Shown in pieces: positions 6,789 to 13,225 of a stretch of 13,225 bases of DNA (positions are counted from its first letter, which is position 1; each line of letters begins with the position of its first letter). This DNA comes from Chloroflexota bacterium (GTDB lineage: Bacteria > Chloroflexota > Dehalococcoidia > JACQTR01). Position numbers and translations under genes: made by a program. The stretch covers positions 1 to 13,225 of the forward strand of contig JACQTR010000033.1 of the NCBI GenBank assembly GCA_016210705.1. The letters run 5' to 3'. A model generated the notes under the pieces. It saw nothing but the letters and a program-made list of their open reading frames with translations, searched no databases and had not been told where the DNA came from.

Positions 6789-7262
6789 TCATTGCGAGCC
6801 CAAAATGGAGATAGCGGTAGCGTTAATGGTGTCATCATTTTTCTCCCCGCTAACCAATATGCGGTCCCCTTTCTTGATGTCGTTTCGGCTCCCGGTCACC
6901 ATCTTCTGGATAGCGGTATCTCCCCCCAGGTTGACCACCACCGACCCCTGGGGCGTAGTCAGGGTGATAGTATCGCCCTCCACCTTCTCCACCGTCCCTG
7001 TTGCCCCGCGACCCATTGCCCCAAAAAGACCGCCCATATCCTGGCCATCTCCCTGCTGGCCGGGCACCGGCGTCCCTTGAAAGAAACGCCCCCCTTGGCC
7101 GGGCACGGGCGTCCCTTGGAAAAACTGGCGAGATTGCCCCGCAACGGGCGTGGACGACTTTTCCTGGTTCTTACCTACGGTTACCCCGCCAGCAAAAGCA
7201 CCTCCCACCCCCAGCCCAAAGACCAGCACCAGTACCAAAAGCACCTTGAAACCAAGCTTCAT
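6789..7262 (-). CDS. Small exported DUF5666-like protein with Gly/Gln/Pro-rich tandem repeats
   Basis: The product is 157 residues from ATG 7262. Residues 1-25 are a classic signal peptide (MKLGFKVLLVLVLVFGLGVG then GAFAGG). Residues 38-76 are a low-complexity segment made of 13-residue units beginning TPV(A/P)GQ and containing FFQG. A Gly/Met-rich stretch (MGGLFGAMGRG) leads to a beta-rich domain at about 87-155 (GTVEKVEGDTITLTTPQGSV, IKKGDRILVSGE, INATAISI), matching the DUF5666 pattern. The function of that domain is unknown. The start at 7262 is preferred to an in-frame ATG at 7280 because AAGGAGG ends four bases before it and the longer form would put MNEGGV ahead of the signal peptide. 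The start lies 10 bp after the permease stop, so translational coupling is likely. The PDZ gene follows after 21 bp. Confidence 0.8.
   Translation of the reverse strand: MKLGFKVLLVLVLVFGLGVGGAFAGGVTVGKNQEKSSTPVAGQSRQFFQGTPVPGQGGRFFQGTPVPGQQGDGQDMGGLFGAMGRGATGTVEKVEGDTITLTTPQGSVVVNLGGDTAIQKMVTGSRNDIKKGDRILVSGEKNDDTINATAISILGSQ
7056..7151 (-). repeat. Tandem 39-bp coding repeats, two full units plus a partial third
   Basis: On the minus strand, unit 1 (7151-7113) encodes TPVAGQSRQFFQG and unit 2 (7112-7074) encodes TPVPGQGGRFFQG. A third copy (7073-7056) keeps only TPVPGQ before diverging to QGDGQ. The DNA is similar between units, not only the protein, which points to slippage or unequal exchange. 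Copy number could vary between strains. Confidence 0.85.
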
Positions 7263-7266
7263 CACT

Positions 7267-7273
7267 CCTCCTT
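7267..7273 (-). promoter_or_regulatory. Shine-Dalgarno overlapping the permease stop codon
   Basis: AAGGAGG begins on the last base of the TGA that ends the permease gene (7275-7273) and sits four bases before the ATG at 7262. Ribosomes terminating on the permease message would uncover or re-use this site, which supports coupled translation of the exported protein. Confidence 0.65.
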
Positions 7274-8517
7274 CATTCATACCTCAAGGCAGCGATGGGG
7301 TTCAGTCGCGCCGCCCGGGCCGCCGGGTAGATCCCGAAAAAGAGGCCGGTGGCCACCGCCACCGCCACCGCCAAAATAAGGATATGGGGCGGGACCACGG
7401 TATAGAGAACCTGGCCGCTAAAGGTCCTTCCCGAGATAAAGCGAGAGACGCCCCAGCCACCCAGCAACCCCACCCCTCCCCCAAAGAGGCTGAGAACCGT
7501 GGCCTCCATCAGAAACTGCATCAAAATATCCCGCCTCTTGGCCCCCACCGCCTTACGAATGCCGATCTCCCGGGTTCGCTCCGCCACCGAAACCAGCATA
7601 ATATTCATAATGCCAATGCCCGCCACCAGGAGGGATATGCCGGCGATGATCCCCAAAAAGGTGGTGAAGGTTCCCGTCACCTCCTTTTGAGCCGCTATAG
7701 TCTCCTCCTGGCTGGTAATGGTAAAGTCATCGCTTCCGGTGAGGCGGTGACGCTGGCGAAGGATGGCGGCGATCTCCCCCGTCGCTTGCTCTGTTTTAGC
7801 CCCTTTGGCCAGTTGGACATTTATCGAGGAAACCGTGCGACCTCCTTGAGCCGTGCGCTGCGCCATGATCCGGCTCTGAACAGTGGTGATGGGCGCTAGC
7901 ACCACATCGTCCTGAAGGCCAAAGCCGGTGCCTCCCATCCTCTTCAAAACCCCCACTACTCGGAACTGGCGATTGTTGATCTTCACCGATTCCCCCAGGG
8001 GGCTGCCCCCTTGGAAGAGGTTATCGGCCACGGTGGCTCCTAGAACCACCACCATAGAGCGGGCCTCCACATCGCGGTCAGATATGAAATCCCCATCGGC
8101 CACGGGGGAGTTACGCACATACTGGTAATCGGGGGTCACCCCAATGATCTGAGTATTCACATTTTGCCCAGCAGCCACCACCTGAGCAAAGGTCTGCACC
8201 TGAGGAGCCACCGCTGCCACTGAGGGTACATTGACGGGATCGGCCAAGGCGGTGGCGTCCTCTAGGGTTAAACTGGCCGCCCCCCCTTGGGCCCCCCTCA
8301 CCCGGCCCTCTGAAGAGGCCCCAGGGCGAACATAAAGGAGATTAGTCCCCATAGCCGTGATCCGGGAGAGAACTCGTTCCTGAGATCCTTGGCCGATGGA
8401 CATCAAGGAGACAACAGAACTGATGCCAATAACGATGCCCAAAACCGTGAGCAGGGAGCGCAGCTTGTGGGTGGCCAGGGCCGTCACCGATACCCGCAGG
8501 GCCTCCACCAGGCTCAT
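7273..8517 (-). CDS. macB: MacB-type ABC transporter permease (FtsX family)
   Basis: This is the membrane half of a MacAB-like exporter, with 414 residues and the usual four-helix layout. A first membrane helix (about 21-42, LLTVLGIVIGISSVVSLMSI) is followed by a large extracytoplasmic MacB periplasmic core domain (about 43-280). Three C-terminal helices lie at about 287-311, 338-360 and 379-396. The family hallmark AERTREIGIRKAVGAKRRDI (312-331) lies between the first two of these, and the protein ends in the typical GIYPAARAARLNPIAALRYE. In E. coli MacB the ATPase and permease are one chain, but here they are separate, as in many Gram-positive and Chloroflexota systems. The start ATG overlaps the stop of the ATPase gene in an ATGA, strong evidence for coupling. 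MacB-like systems act as mechanotransducers for lipoprotein, peptide or drug export; the cargo here is unknown. Confidence 0.92.
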   Translation of the reverse strand: MSLVEALRVSVTALATHKLRSLLTVLGIVIGISSVVSLMSIGQGSQERVLSRITAMGTNLLYVRPGASSEGRVRGAQGGAASLTLEDATALADPVNVPSVAAVAPQVQTFAQVVAAGQNVNTQIIGVTPDYQYVRNSPVADGDFISDRDVEARSMVVVLGATVADNLFQGGSPLGESVKINNRQFRVVGVLKRMGGTGFGLQDDVVLAPITTVQSRIMAQRTAQGGRTVSSINVQLAKGAKTEQATGEIAAILRQRHRLTGSDDFTITSQEETIAAQKEVTGTFTTFLGIIAGISLLVAGIGIMNIMLVSVAERTREIGIRKAVGAKRRDILMQFLMEATVLSLFGGGVGLLGGWGVSRFISGRTFSGQVLYTVVPPHILILAVAVAVATGLFFGIYPAARAARLNPIAALRYE

Positions 8518-9188
8518 GCCATCACCTCTTCGCCCTCAAAAAGGCCGTCCCTGAAATGTAAAATTCGCCGAGCATTTTCGGCTATAGAGCGCTCATGGGT
8601 TACCAGGACAATGGTTATCCCCTCCTCTCGGTTCAACCCCCGAAAAATGGCCACAATCTCTTCGCTGGAGCGGGAATCCAGATTTCCGGTGGGCTCGTCG
8701 GCCAAAATGAGGGATGGGTTGTTGACCAGGGCCCGGGCGATAGCCACCCGCTGTTGCTCACCCCCGGAGATCTCACTGGGGCGATGCCGGGCGCGGTGGG
8801 CCACCCCCACCCTCTCCAGGGCCTCCAGGGCCCGCCGGCGACGCTGGACTCCACCTCCGTAAATAAGGGGCAACTCCACATTGCCCAGGGCCGAGGCCCA
8901 AGGCAACAGGTTGAAAGTTTGAAAAACAAAGCCGATCTTCTTGTTCCTGATTCCCGCCAGGTCATCGTCTTTTAGCCGCGTGATCTCCTGGCCCTCCAAT
9001 TGGTAAGTACCCGAGGTGGGCTGGTCTAGACAACCCATGATGTTCATCAGGGTAGACTTACCCGAGCCGGAGGGCCCCATGATGGCCACCATTTCCCCCT
9101 TAGAAATGGTACAACTCACTCCTCTCAGGACAGGAACCTCGATGCTGCCCATTTTATACACCTTAACCACGTTGCTGAAAGTAATCAT
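8514..9188 (-). CDS. macB: MacB/LolD-type ABC transporter ATP-binding protein
   Basis: This cytoplasmic ATPase of 224 residues powers the neighbouring permease. All motifs are intact: Walker A GPSGSGKST at 38-46 (K44), the Q-loop glutamine at Q90 (FVFQTFNLLPW), the signature SGGEQQRVAIARAL at 141-154, Walker B LILADE at 160-165 with catalytic E165, the D-loop NLDS, and the switch histidine H198 (VTHE). The short insert after the Q-loop and the DEPTGNLDS sequence place it in the LolD/MacB/FtsE group. The gene begins nine bases after the adaptor stop and ends in a 4-bp ATGA overlap with the permease. The ribosome site is modest (GAGG very close to the ATG), consistent with coupling to the adaptor gene. 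Confidence 0.95.
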   Translation of the reverse strand: MITFSNVVKVYKMGSIEVPVLRGVSCTISKGEMVAIMGPSGSGKSTLMNIMGCLDQPTSGTYQLEGQEITRLKDDDLAGIRNKKIGFVFQTFNLLPWASALGNVELPLIYGGGVQRRRRALEALERVGVAHRARHRPSEISGGEQQRVAIARALVNNPSLILADEPTGNLDSRSSEEIVAIFRGLNREEGITIVLVTHERSIAENARRILHFRDGLFEGEEVMA

Positions 9189-9197
9189 AACCTCGAC

Positions 9198-10655
9198 CTA
9201 TCGGGGCATGCCGGGCATAAAACTACCCCCACCCCCTAAGCCACCGCCAAAGCCTGCGCCAAAACCACCTTGTTGCGATTGATTGGAGGAGGTGGTGGCT
9301 GTTGGCACCAACACCGTCTCACCCTCCGTCAAGCCCGACGTTATCTCCACCGACTGGTTGTTGCTTAAGCCTGTAGCTACCACCCGGCTCTGGGTCTTCT
9401 CCCCCTCCACCACGGTCACAACCCGACTGGTCCCGCTGGACGCGACAGCACGCATGGGAACCATTAAAACGTTCTGTCTCTCCTCAATGATGATGTCAGC
9501 CAGAGCGGTGAGACCATCGGACAAGCGGACATCGCCGGGAAGGTTAACCTTGATAGTGATCCCGTAGCTCACTACCCCCGATTGTCTGACGGCCACCGGG
9601 GTGATAGTGGTTACCGTTCCCTCTAACGATCTATTCTGAAGCGCATCCAAAATTAAAGAAACTCTCTGACCAGTTTTGACCTTAGCCAGGTCTATCTCAT
9701 CGATGGCCGCCTGTACCTCTACTGCCGTCGGATCTACTAACTGCACCACCACCGTGCTGGCTCCCACTCTATCCCCAGCATTAGCTCCCACCGAGGCCAC
9801 CAGCCCCGAGAAAGGAGCCTTTAGGGTGGCCTGTTGCAAGCGCTCTATGGCCTGATCGAGGCTAGCCTGGGCGCTGAGAAGCTGAATTCGCTTTAGTTCC
9901 ACATCCTGAGGATCGGGGCCAGCCTGCTTCTTCGCCAAGTCCTCCTCCGCCTTCCTCAGACTATCTTGGGCCTTGGCTACATCGTTCTGGGCTTTGGCCA
10001 AGGCATCGGCTGCTTTCTGGCGAGCCGTCTCTAGATTGGCCTTGGCCGTCAGTAGGTTGCTATATGCCTGATCCAGCTCATCTTTGCTGATCTTACCCTG
10101 CTGATATAGAACCAGCTTTGATCCGTAGTTAGCCTCATACCAGTTGACCTCGTACTCCCTGTCGCGGACGTCTTTATCCACGGTAGGGCTATTATGGGTG
10201 ATGATGACATTGCGCCGAGCGCTCTCCAAGGCTACCTGAGCATTGCGCACCGCTGCCTCGGCGTCAGCGATATCGGAGGCTGTATACGGGTTTTGGGCTT
10301 TATCCAGGTTTATTTGGGCGGTGCTGACACTGGCTTTGGCCTGAGTCGCCGCCAGCTCTAGAGAAGATGTGTCCACTTGGGCCAAAATCTGCCCCTCTTT
10401 CACCGTATCCCCCACCTTTACACGGATGTCAGAAACCAGTCCACCCCCATCGAAAGTCAGCTTAGCTTGCCGCGGCATAGCGATACTTCCCGAGGCGCTC
10501 ACCGTATTGGCCAGGGTACCCCGCTGCACCGTGGCCAATTGCCCGCTGGGGGTCGCCTCAGCACCAGACCGGGTGAGGCTGGTATACCCAAAGTAGCCCC
10601 CACCAGCCGCCCCCAGGCCCACTAACAAAAGAATAAGCCACTGCCCCAATTTCAT
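9198..10655 (-). CDS. macA: MacA/HlyD-type membrane-fusion adaptor protein
   Basis: This is an adaptor that sits outside the cytoplasmic membrane and docks on the MacB-type permease. The 485 residues begin with one membrane anchor (about 6-26). The first half of a biotinyl-lipoyl fold is at 72-95 (GLVSDIRVKVGDTVKEGQIL then AQVD) and the second half at about 277-308 (KAPFSGLVASVGANAGDRVG). Between them, about 99-279, is a long Ala/Gln/Lys/Asp-rich helical hairpin coiled coil. A beta-barrel and membrane-proximal domain follow to about 455 (VSLILDAL, VLMVPMRAV, TGLSNNQSVEITSGLTEGE). The tail (461-485) is Gly-rich and ends in FMPGMPR. If the host is a monoderm, there would be no TolC-type partner and the hairpin would project into the cell wall. 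It is the first gene of the operon, behind a 138-bp interval with a possible promoter; AAGGGG precedes the ATG at 10655. Confidence 0.92.
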   Translation of the reverse strand: MKLGQWLILLLVGLGAAGGGYFGYTSLTRSGAEATPSGQLATVQRGTLANTVSASGSIAMPRQAKLTFDGGGLVSDIRVKVGDTVKEGQILAQVDTSSLELAATQAKASVSTAQINLDKAQNPYTASDIADAEAAVRNAQVALESARRNVIITHNSPTVDKDVRDREYEVNWYEANYGSKLVLYQQGKISKDELDQAYSNLLTAKANLETARQKAADALAKAQNDVAKAQDSLRKAEEDLAKKQAGPDPQDVELKRIQLLSAQASLDQAIERLQQATLKAPFSGLVASVGANAGDRVGASTVVVQLVDPTAVEVQAAIDEIDLAKVKTGQRVSLILDALQNRSLEGTVTTITPVAVRQSGVVSYGITIKVNLPGDVRLSDGLTALADIIIEERQNVLMVPMRAVASSGTSRVVTVVEGEKTQSRVVATGLSNNQSVEITSGLTEGETVLVPTATTSSNQSQQGGFGAGFGGGLGGGGSFMPGMPR

Positions 10656-10674
10656 AGCTTCCCCTTCTTGCTGG

Positions 10675-10709
10675 ACTAAATTAATACCAAATTCATACTA
10701 ATTAATAAC
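10675..10709. repeat. AT-rich direct repeat over the possible exporter promoter
   Basis: ACTAAATTAATAC (10675-10687) and ACTAATTAATAAC (10697-10709) are imperfect direct repeats 22 bp apart, about two helical turns. Each contains the palindromic ATTAAT. They flank and overlap the proposed -10 box, as a repressor operator would. No regulator gene is nearby, and the pattern could be chance in AT-rich DNA. Confidence 0.4.
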
Positions 10710-10719
10710 GAAAAAACAA
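10692..10719 (-). promoter_or_regulatory. Possible promoter of the exporter operon
   Basis: On the minus strand TTGTTT (10719-10714) and TATGAA (10697-10692) are 16 bp apart in a very AT-rich stretch about 40 bp upstream of the adaptor ATG. The match is fair, not perfect, and other placements in this AT-rich DNA are possible. It lies between the upstream terminator and the first gene of the operon, the right place for its promoter. Confidence 0.4.
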
Positions 10720-10793
10720 CCAAAAGGTTAGGCTCCTTCCGTCTCTCTTTTTCTTACTTCACGCCCAATCATGCTCTTTTTAATGCAAGCACT

Positions 10794-10830
10794 AAAAAAG
10801 GGCCTCCTGCTTAAAAAGCAGGAGGCCCTT
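10794..10830 (-). terminator. Intrinsic terminator after cvpA
   Basis: AAGGGCCTCCTGCTT (10798-10812) and AAGCAGGAGGCCCTT (10816-10830) form a perfect 15-bp stem with an AAA loop. Read on the minus strand the stem runs directly into six T residues (10799-10794). It begins 15 bp after the cvpA stop and closes the uvrB-cvpA unit, isolating it from the exporter operon downstream on the same strand. Confidence 0.95.
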
Positions 10831-10845
10831 ACCTCTCGTGATACC

Positions 10846-11340
10846 CTATAAAAAATCCCGTACTATATCGAACTGCGATGGCAGCAGTGAGAGCAGATAG
10901 GGCAAACGCTCCAAGAACCACGGAGCCAGCCGCGAGCCATCGATGAGCTTCTCCATTCTCAACGTGGGGTAGGTGGCCATGACTATGAGGATGGCCTCAC
11001 AAATAATGCCTCCCTCTACCAACCCCAAGAAACCGCCACCCCAGCTGTCTAAAAAGCTCAAAAAGAGTACGTTAATTGTAGATCGGGCTATAGCGGCCAG
11101 AACATAGGCTATCACTAAGATCACCACAAAAATAAGAATAAAAGCAACCACAAACCAAATTCGGTCGGGAACCTTAGAGCCTGATATAACTTCAGCCACC
11201 CTCTCGTAATATTGCCCCGCCAAAAACACTCCAAATAACATACCACCTATGGTAATCACTCCCCGTACCAAGCCTATCCTAAATCCCATGAGGGTAAAGA
11301 AAGCCAAAGCGGCGATAATCCCATAATCTAGCCCGTTCAT
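10846..11340 (-). CDS. cvpA: CvpA-family membrane protein
   Basis: This 164-residue integral membrane protein has four predicted helices at about 4-20, 26-44, 62-86 and 103-123. The N-terminal pattern (DYGIIAALAFFTLMGFRIGL then RG) and the SFLDSWGGGFLGLVEG segment before the last helix are typical of the CvpA family, named for its link to colicin V production in E. coli. Its general molecular role is not firmly established. The ATG at 11340 is three bases after the uvrB stop, and AAGGAG within the end of uvrB lies 12 bases upstream, a slightly long spacing that suggests coupling to uvrB. The gene ends 15 bp before a strong terminator. The C-terminal 40 residues look amphipathic rather than membrane-spanning. 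Confidence 0.85.
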   Translation of the reverse strand: MNGLDYGIIAALAFFTLMGFRIGLVRGVITIGGMLFGVFLAGQYYERVAEVISGSKVPDRIWFVVAFILIFVVILVIAYVLAAIARSTINVLFLSFLDSWGGGFLGLVEGGIICEAILIVMATYPTLRMEKLIDGSRLAPWFLERLPYLLSLLPSQFDIVRDFL

Positions 11341-11343
11341 GGC

Positions 11344-13225
11344 TTAGACCAACTCCTTTCTTAGTTCTATGATCTGGTCGCGGATAAGGGCCGCCTTTTC
11401 AAACTCCAGCGACCGAGCCGCTGTCTTCATCTGCGCCTCTAGGTCCTTAATTAGACGCATAATATCGTCCCGAGGAAGCTCCGCTCCCACTCTATAGGCG
11501 GCGCGCGATTCGGCCACCGTCTTTACCCGGTCGGTAATGTCCTTGATGGCCTTTTTAATCCCTTGAGGGGTGATTCCATGAGCCTCGTTATAGTCGGATT
11601 GAATTTGGCGACGGCGGTAGGTTTCTTCGATGGCGCGACGCATGGATTCTGTCATGGTATCGGCGTACATGATTACATGGCCCTCCACATGGCGGGCGGC
11701 ACGACCCATGGTCTGAATAAGAGAGCCCTCCGATCTCAGATAGCCCTCTTTATCGGCGTCCAAAATAGCCACCAGGCTCACCTCAGGCAGGTCCAGTCCC
11801 TCACGAAGGAGGTTGATCCCGACCACGACATCATAAACCCCTAGACGCAGGTCGCGCAATATCTCCACCCGCCCCAGGGTCTCGATCTCGGAGTGAAGGT
11901 AATGAGTCTTGACCCCCATCTCCCGAAGGTAGTCGGCCAAATCCTCGGCCATCCGCTTAGTTAGGGTGGTCACCAAACAACGCTCCCCCTTATCTACCCG
12001 GGTCTTGATTTGGTGGATCAGGTCATCAATCTGACCTTTGATGGGCTTGACCTCGATAGTAGGATCGAGCAGCCCAGTGGGTCGGATCACCTGCTCCACA
12101 ATTTGCTCGCTGTGCTCGTATTCGTAGGGCCCAGGGGTGGCCGATACGAAGACGACCTGGTTGATATGGCCCTCGAACTCGGTGAAGGTGAGAGGACGAT
12201 TATCCATGGCCGAGGGCAAGCGAAAGCCGTACTCCACCAATATCTCTTTGCGCGAGCGATCGCCGTGATACATCCCTCGCACCTGGGGCACGGCGATGTG
12301 GGACTCATCGATGAACAAAAGGAAATCCTCTGGAAAATAGTCCAAGAGCGTCCAAGGCCGGGAGCCGCAGGCCACAGCTAGGCCGTCCTTGGGCTGATGG
12401 CGGCGAGCCAGGTGGCAGGAGTAGTTCTCCACTCCAGCGCAGTAGCCCGCCTCCCGCAGCATTTCGATATCGTATTTGGTGCGGGCCTCCAGGCGTGCCG
12501 CCTCCAGAAGCTTCCCCTGCTCTTTAAGATAAGCCAGGCGTTGGCCCAGCTCGGCCTCGATATCGGCGATGGCGGCCATGAGGTTATCATAAGAAGTAAC
12601 AAAGTGTTTAGCGGGATAAATATCCACCCGCTCTCGCTCCGCCAACACCTCCCCGGTCAGGGGGTCCACCTCCACGATGCGCTCCACCTCATCGCCCCAG
12701 AACTCGATGCGCACCGCCAGCTCCTCGTAGGCGGGCTGAATCTCCAGGGTATCCCCCCGAATGCGGAAGCGGCCCCTCGTGAAATCCACATCGTTGCGCT
12801 CGTACTGCATATCCACCAGACGGCGCAGGAGCTTCTCCCGACCCCGCTGTTCCCCCTTTTTGATGGTGACCATGAAACCGCTGTACTCCTCCGGAGAGCC
12901 CAAACCGTAGATGCAGGAAACGGAGGCCACGATGATGACGTCCCGATGCTCAAAGAGGGCCCGGGTGGCGGCGTGGCGCAGCTTATCGATCTCCTCGTTG
13001 ATGTCGGATTCCTTCTCAATGTAGGTATCGGTGCGGGGGATATAGGCCTCGGGCTGGTAGTAATCGTAATAGGAGACGAAGTACTCCACGGCGTTGCTTG
13101 GGAAGAACTCCCTAAACTCCTGGTAGAGCTGGGCGGCCAAGGTCTTGTTGGGCGAAAGGATCAAAGTGGGACGCTGCACCCGCTGGATGACATTGGCCAT
13201 GGTGAAAGTCTTCCCCGACCCCGTG
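11344..13225 (-). CDS. uvrB: UvrABC system protein B (N-terminus truncated by window edge)
   Basis: This is the damage-verifying helicase-like subunit of nucleotide excision repair, which receives DNA from UvrA and recruits UvrC. The frame is open to the window end and includes TGSGKTFT before the Met at 13200, the end of Walker A, so that Met is internal and roughly 40 residues are missing. Visible landmarks are the damage-probing beta-hairpin region (YYDYYQPEAYIPRTDTYIEK), SCIYGLGSPEEY, the DESH helicase motif II, VFVSATPGPYE, ILDADKEGYLRSE with SLIQTMGRAARH (motif VI), and a complete C-terminal UVR domain (LEAQMKTAARSLEFEKAALI) that pairs with UvrC. Between NYSCHLARR and GSRPWTLLDYF there are about nine residues more than expected, and Cys replaces the usual Arg of NYSRHL. 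cvpA follows after three bases. The promoter is outside the window. Confidence 0.96.
   Translation of the reverse strand, partial: TGSGKTFTMANVIQRVQRPTLILSPNKTLAAQLYQEFREFFPSNAVEYFVSYYDYYQPEAYIPRTDTYIEKESDINEEIDKLRHAATRALFEHRDVIIVASVSCIYGLGSPEEYSGFMVTIKKGEQRGREKLLRRLVDMQYERNDVDFTRGRFRIRGDTLEIQPAYEELAVRIEFWGDEVERIVEVDPLTGEVLAERERVDIYPAKHFVTSYDNLMAAIADIEAELGQRLAYLKEQGKLLEAARLEARTKYDIEMLREAGYCAGVENYSCHLARRHQPKDGLAVACGSRPWTLLDYFPEDFLLFIDESHIAVPQVRGMYHGDRSRKEILVEYGFRLPSAMDNRPLTFTEFEGHINQVVFVSATPGPYEYEHSEQIVEQVIRPTGLLDPTIEVKPIKGQIDDLIHQIKTRVDKGERCLVTTLTKRMAEDLADYLREMGVKTHYLHSEIETLGRVEILRDLRLGVYDVVVGINLLREGLDLPEVSLVAILDADKEGYLRSEGSLIQTMGRAARHVEGHVIMYADTMTESMRRAIEETYRRRQIQSDYNEAHGITPQGIKKAIKDITDRVKTVAESRAAYRVGAELPRDDIMRLIKDLEAQMKTAARSLEFEKAALIRDQIIELRKELV

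Noticed and set aside
7150..7899. A 249-codon plus-strand open frame opposite the exported protein and permease genes
   Set aside because: It is antisense to two well-supported genes, is rich in Pro/His/Arg with no domain character, and has no ribosome site. It is a shadow of high-G+C codons on the other strand.
1..13225. tRNA, rRNA, CRISPR array, integrase or transposase genes
   Set aside because: None was seen on either strand; no regularly spaced repeats other than the coding tandem repeat at 7056-7151 were found.

Overview
The window is a stretch of bacterial chromosome that reads mostly as housekeeping genes with one accessory-looking insert. Chloroflexota is the most likely source, at moderate confidence. 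Three things suggest it: a PTPTPTP linker directly after a signal peptide; a GT39-type glycosyltransferase with a C-terminal beta-sandwich tail; and a UvrB whose 'GSRPWTLLDYFP' stretch resembles Chloroflexota UvrB as I remember it. No rRNA or tRNA gene is visible, so this rests on protein character alone.

Left part, 1-3413. The window opens inside dnaE (DNA polymerase III alpha, C-terminal third), followed 2 bp later by a small DUF2007-type protein on the same strand. A convergent O6-alkylguanine-DNA alkyltransferase gene (ogt type) overlaps the tail of the DUF2007 gene by 30 bp. ogt and cimA (citramalate synthase, the entry to threonine-independent isoleucine synthesis) diverge from an 81-bp interval that holds a clear sigma-70-type promoter for cimA and a -10 box so close to the ogt ATG that a leaderless message is likely.

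Middle, 3414-5840. A large membrane glycosyltransferase on the minus strand is visibly lower in G+C than its neighbours. Downstream of it (3414-3727) lies sequence with no recognisable gene but with an open, very hydrophobic minus-strand frame that may be a small membrane protein or the remnant of one. Upstream of it lies a perfect 17-bp inverted repeat with a 52-bp interior.

Right-centre, 5841-10655. Five tightly packed minus-strand genes form an apparent operon. In transcription order they are a MacA/HlyD-type adaptor, a MacB-type ATPase, a MacB-type permease (ATGA overlap with the ATPase), a small exported DUF5666-like protein with 13-residue tandem repeats, and an exported protein that joins a protease-free PDZ domain to a DUF5666-like domain. 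The first three make a MacAB-type exporter. The last two are exported proteins of unknown role that share a domain type, and this set is the most interesting system in the window.

Right end, 10794-13225. uvrB (N-terminus beyond the window) and cvpA form a second minus-strand unit with a 3-bp gap, ended by a textbook intrinsic terminator. UvrB carries an apparent insertion of about 9 residues in an otherwise conserved stretch. DNA replication and repair genes (dnaE, ogt, uvrB) thus recur through the window but lie in separate transcription units.
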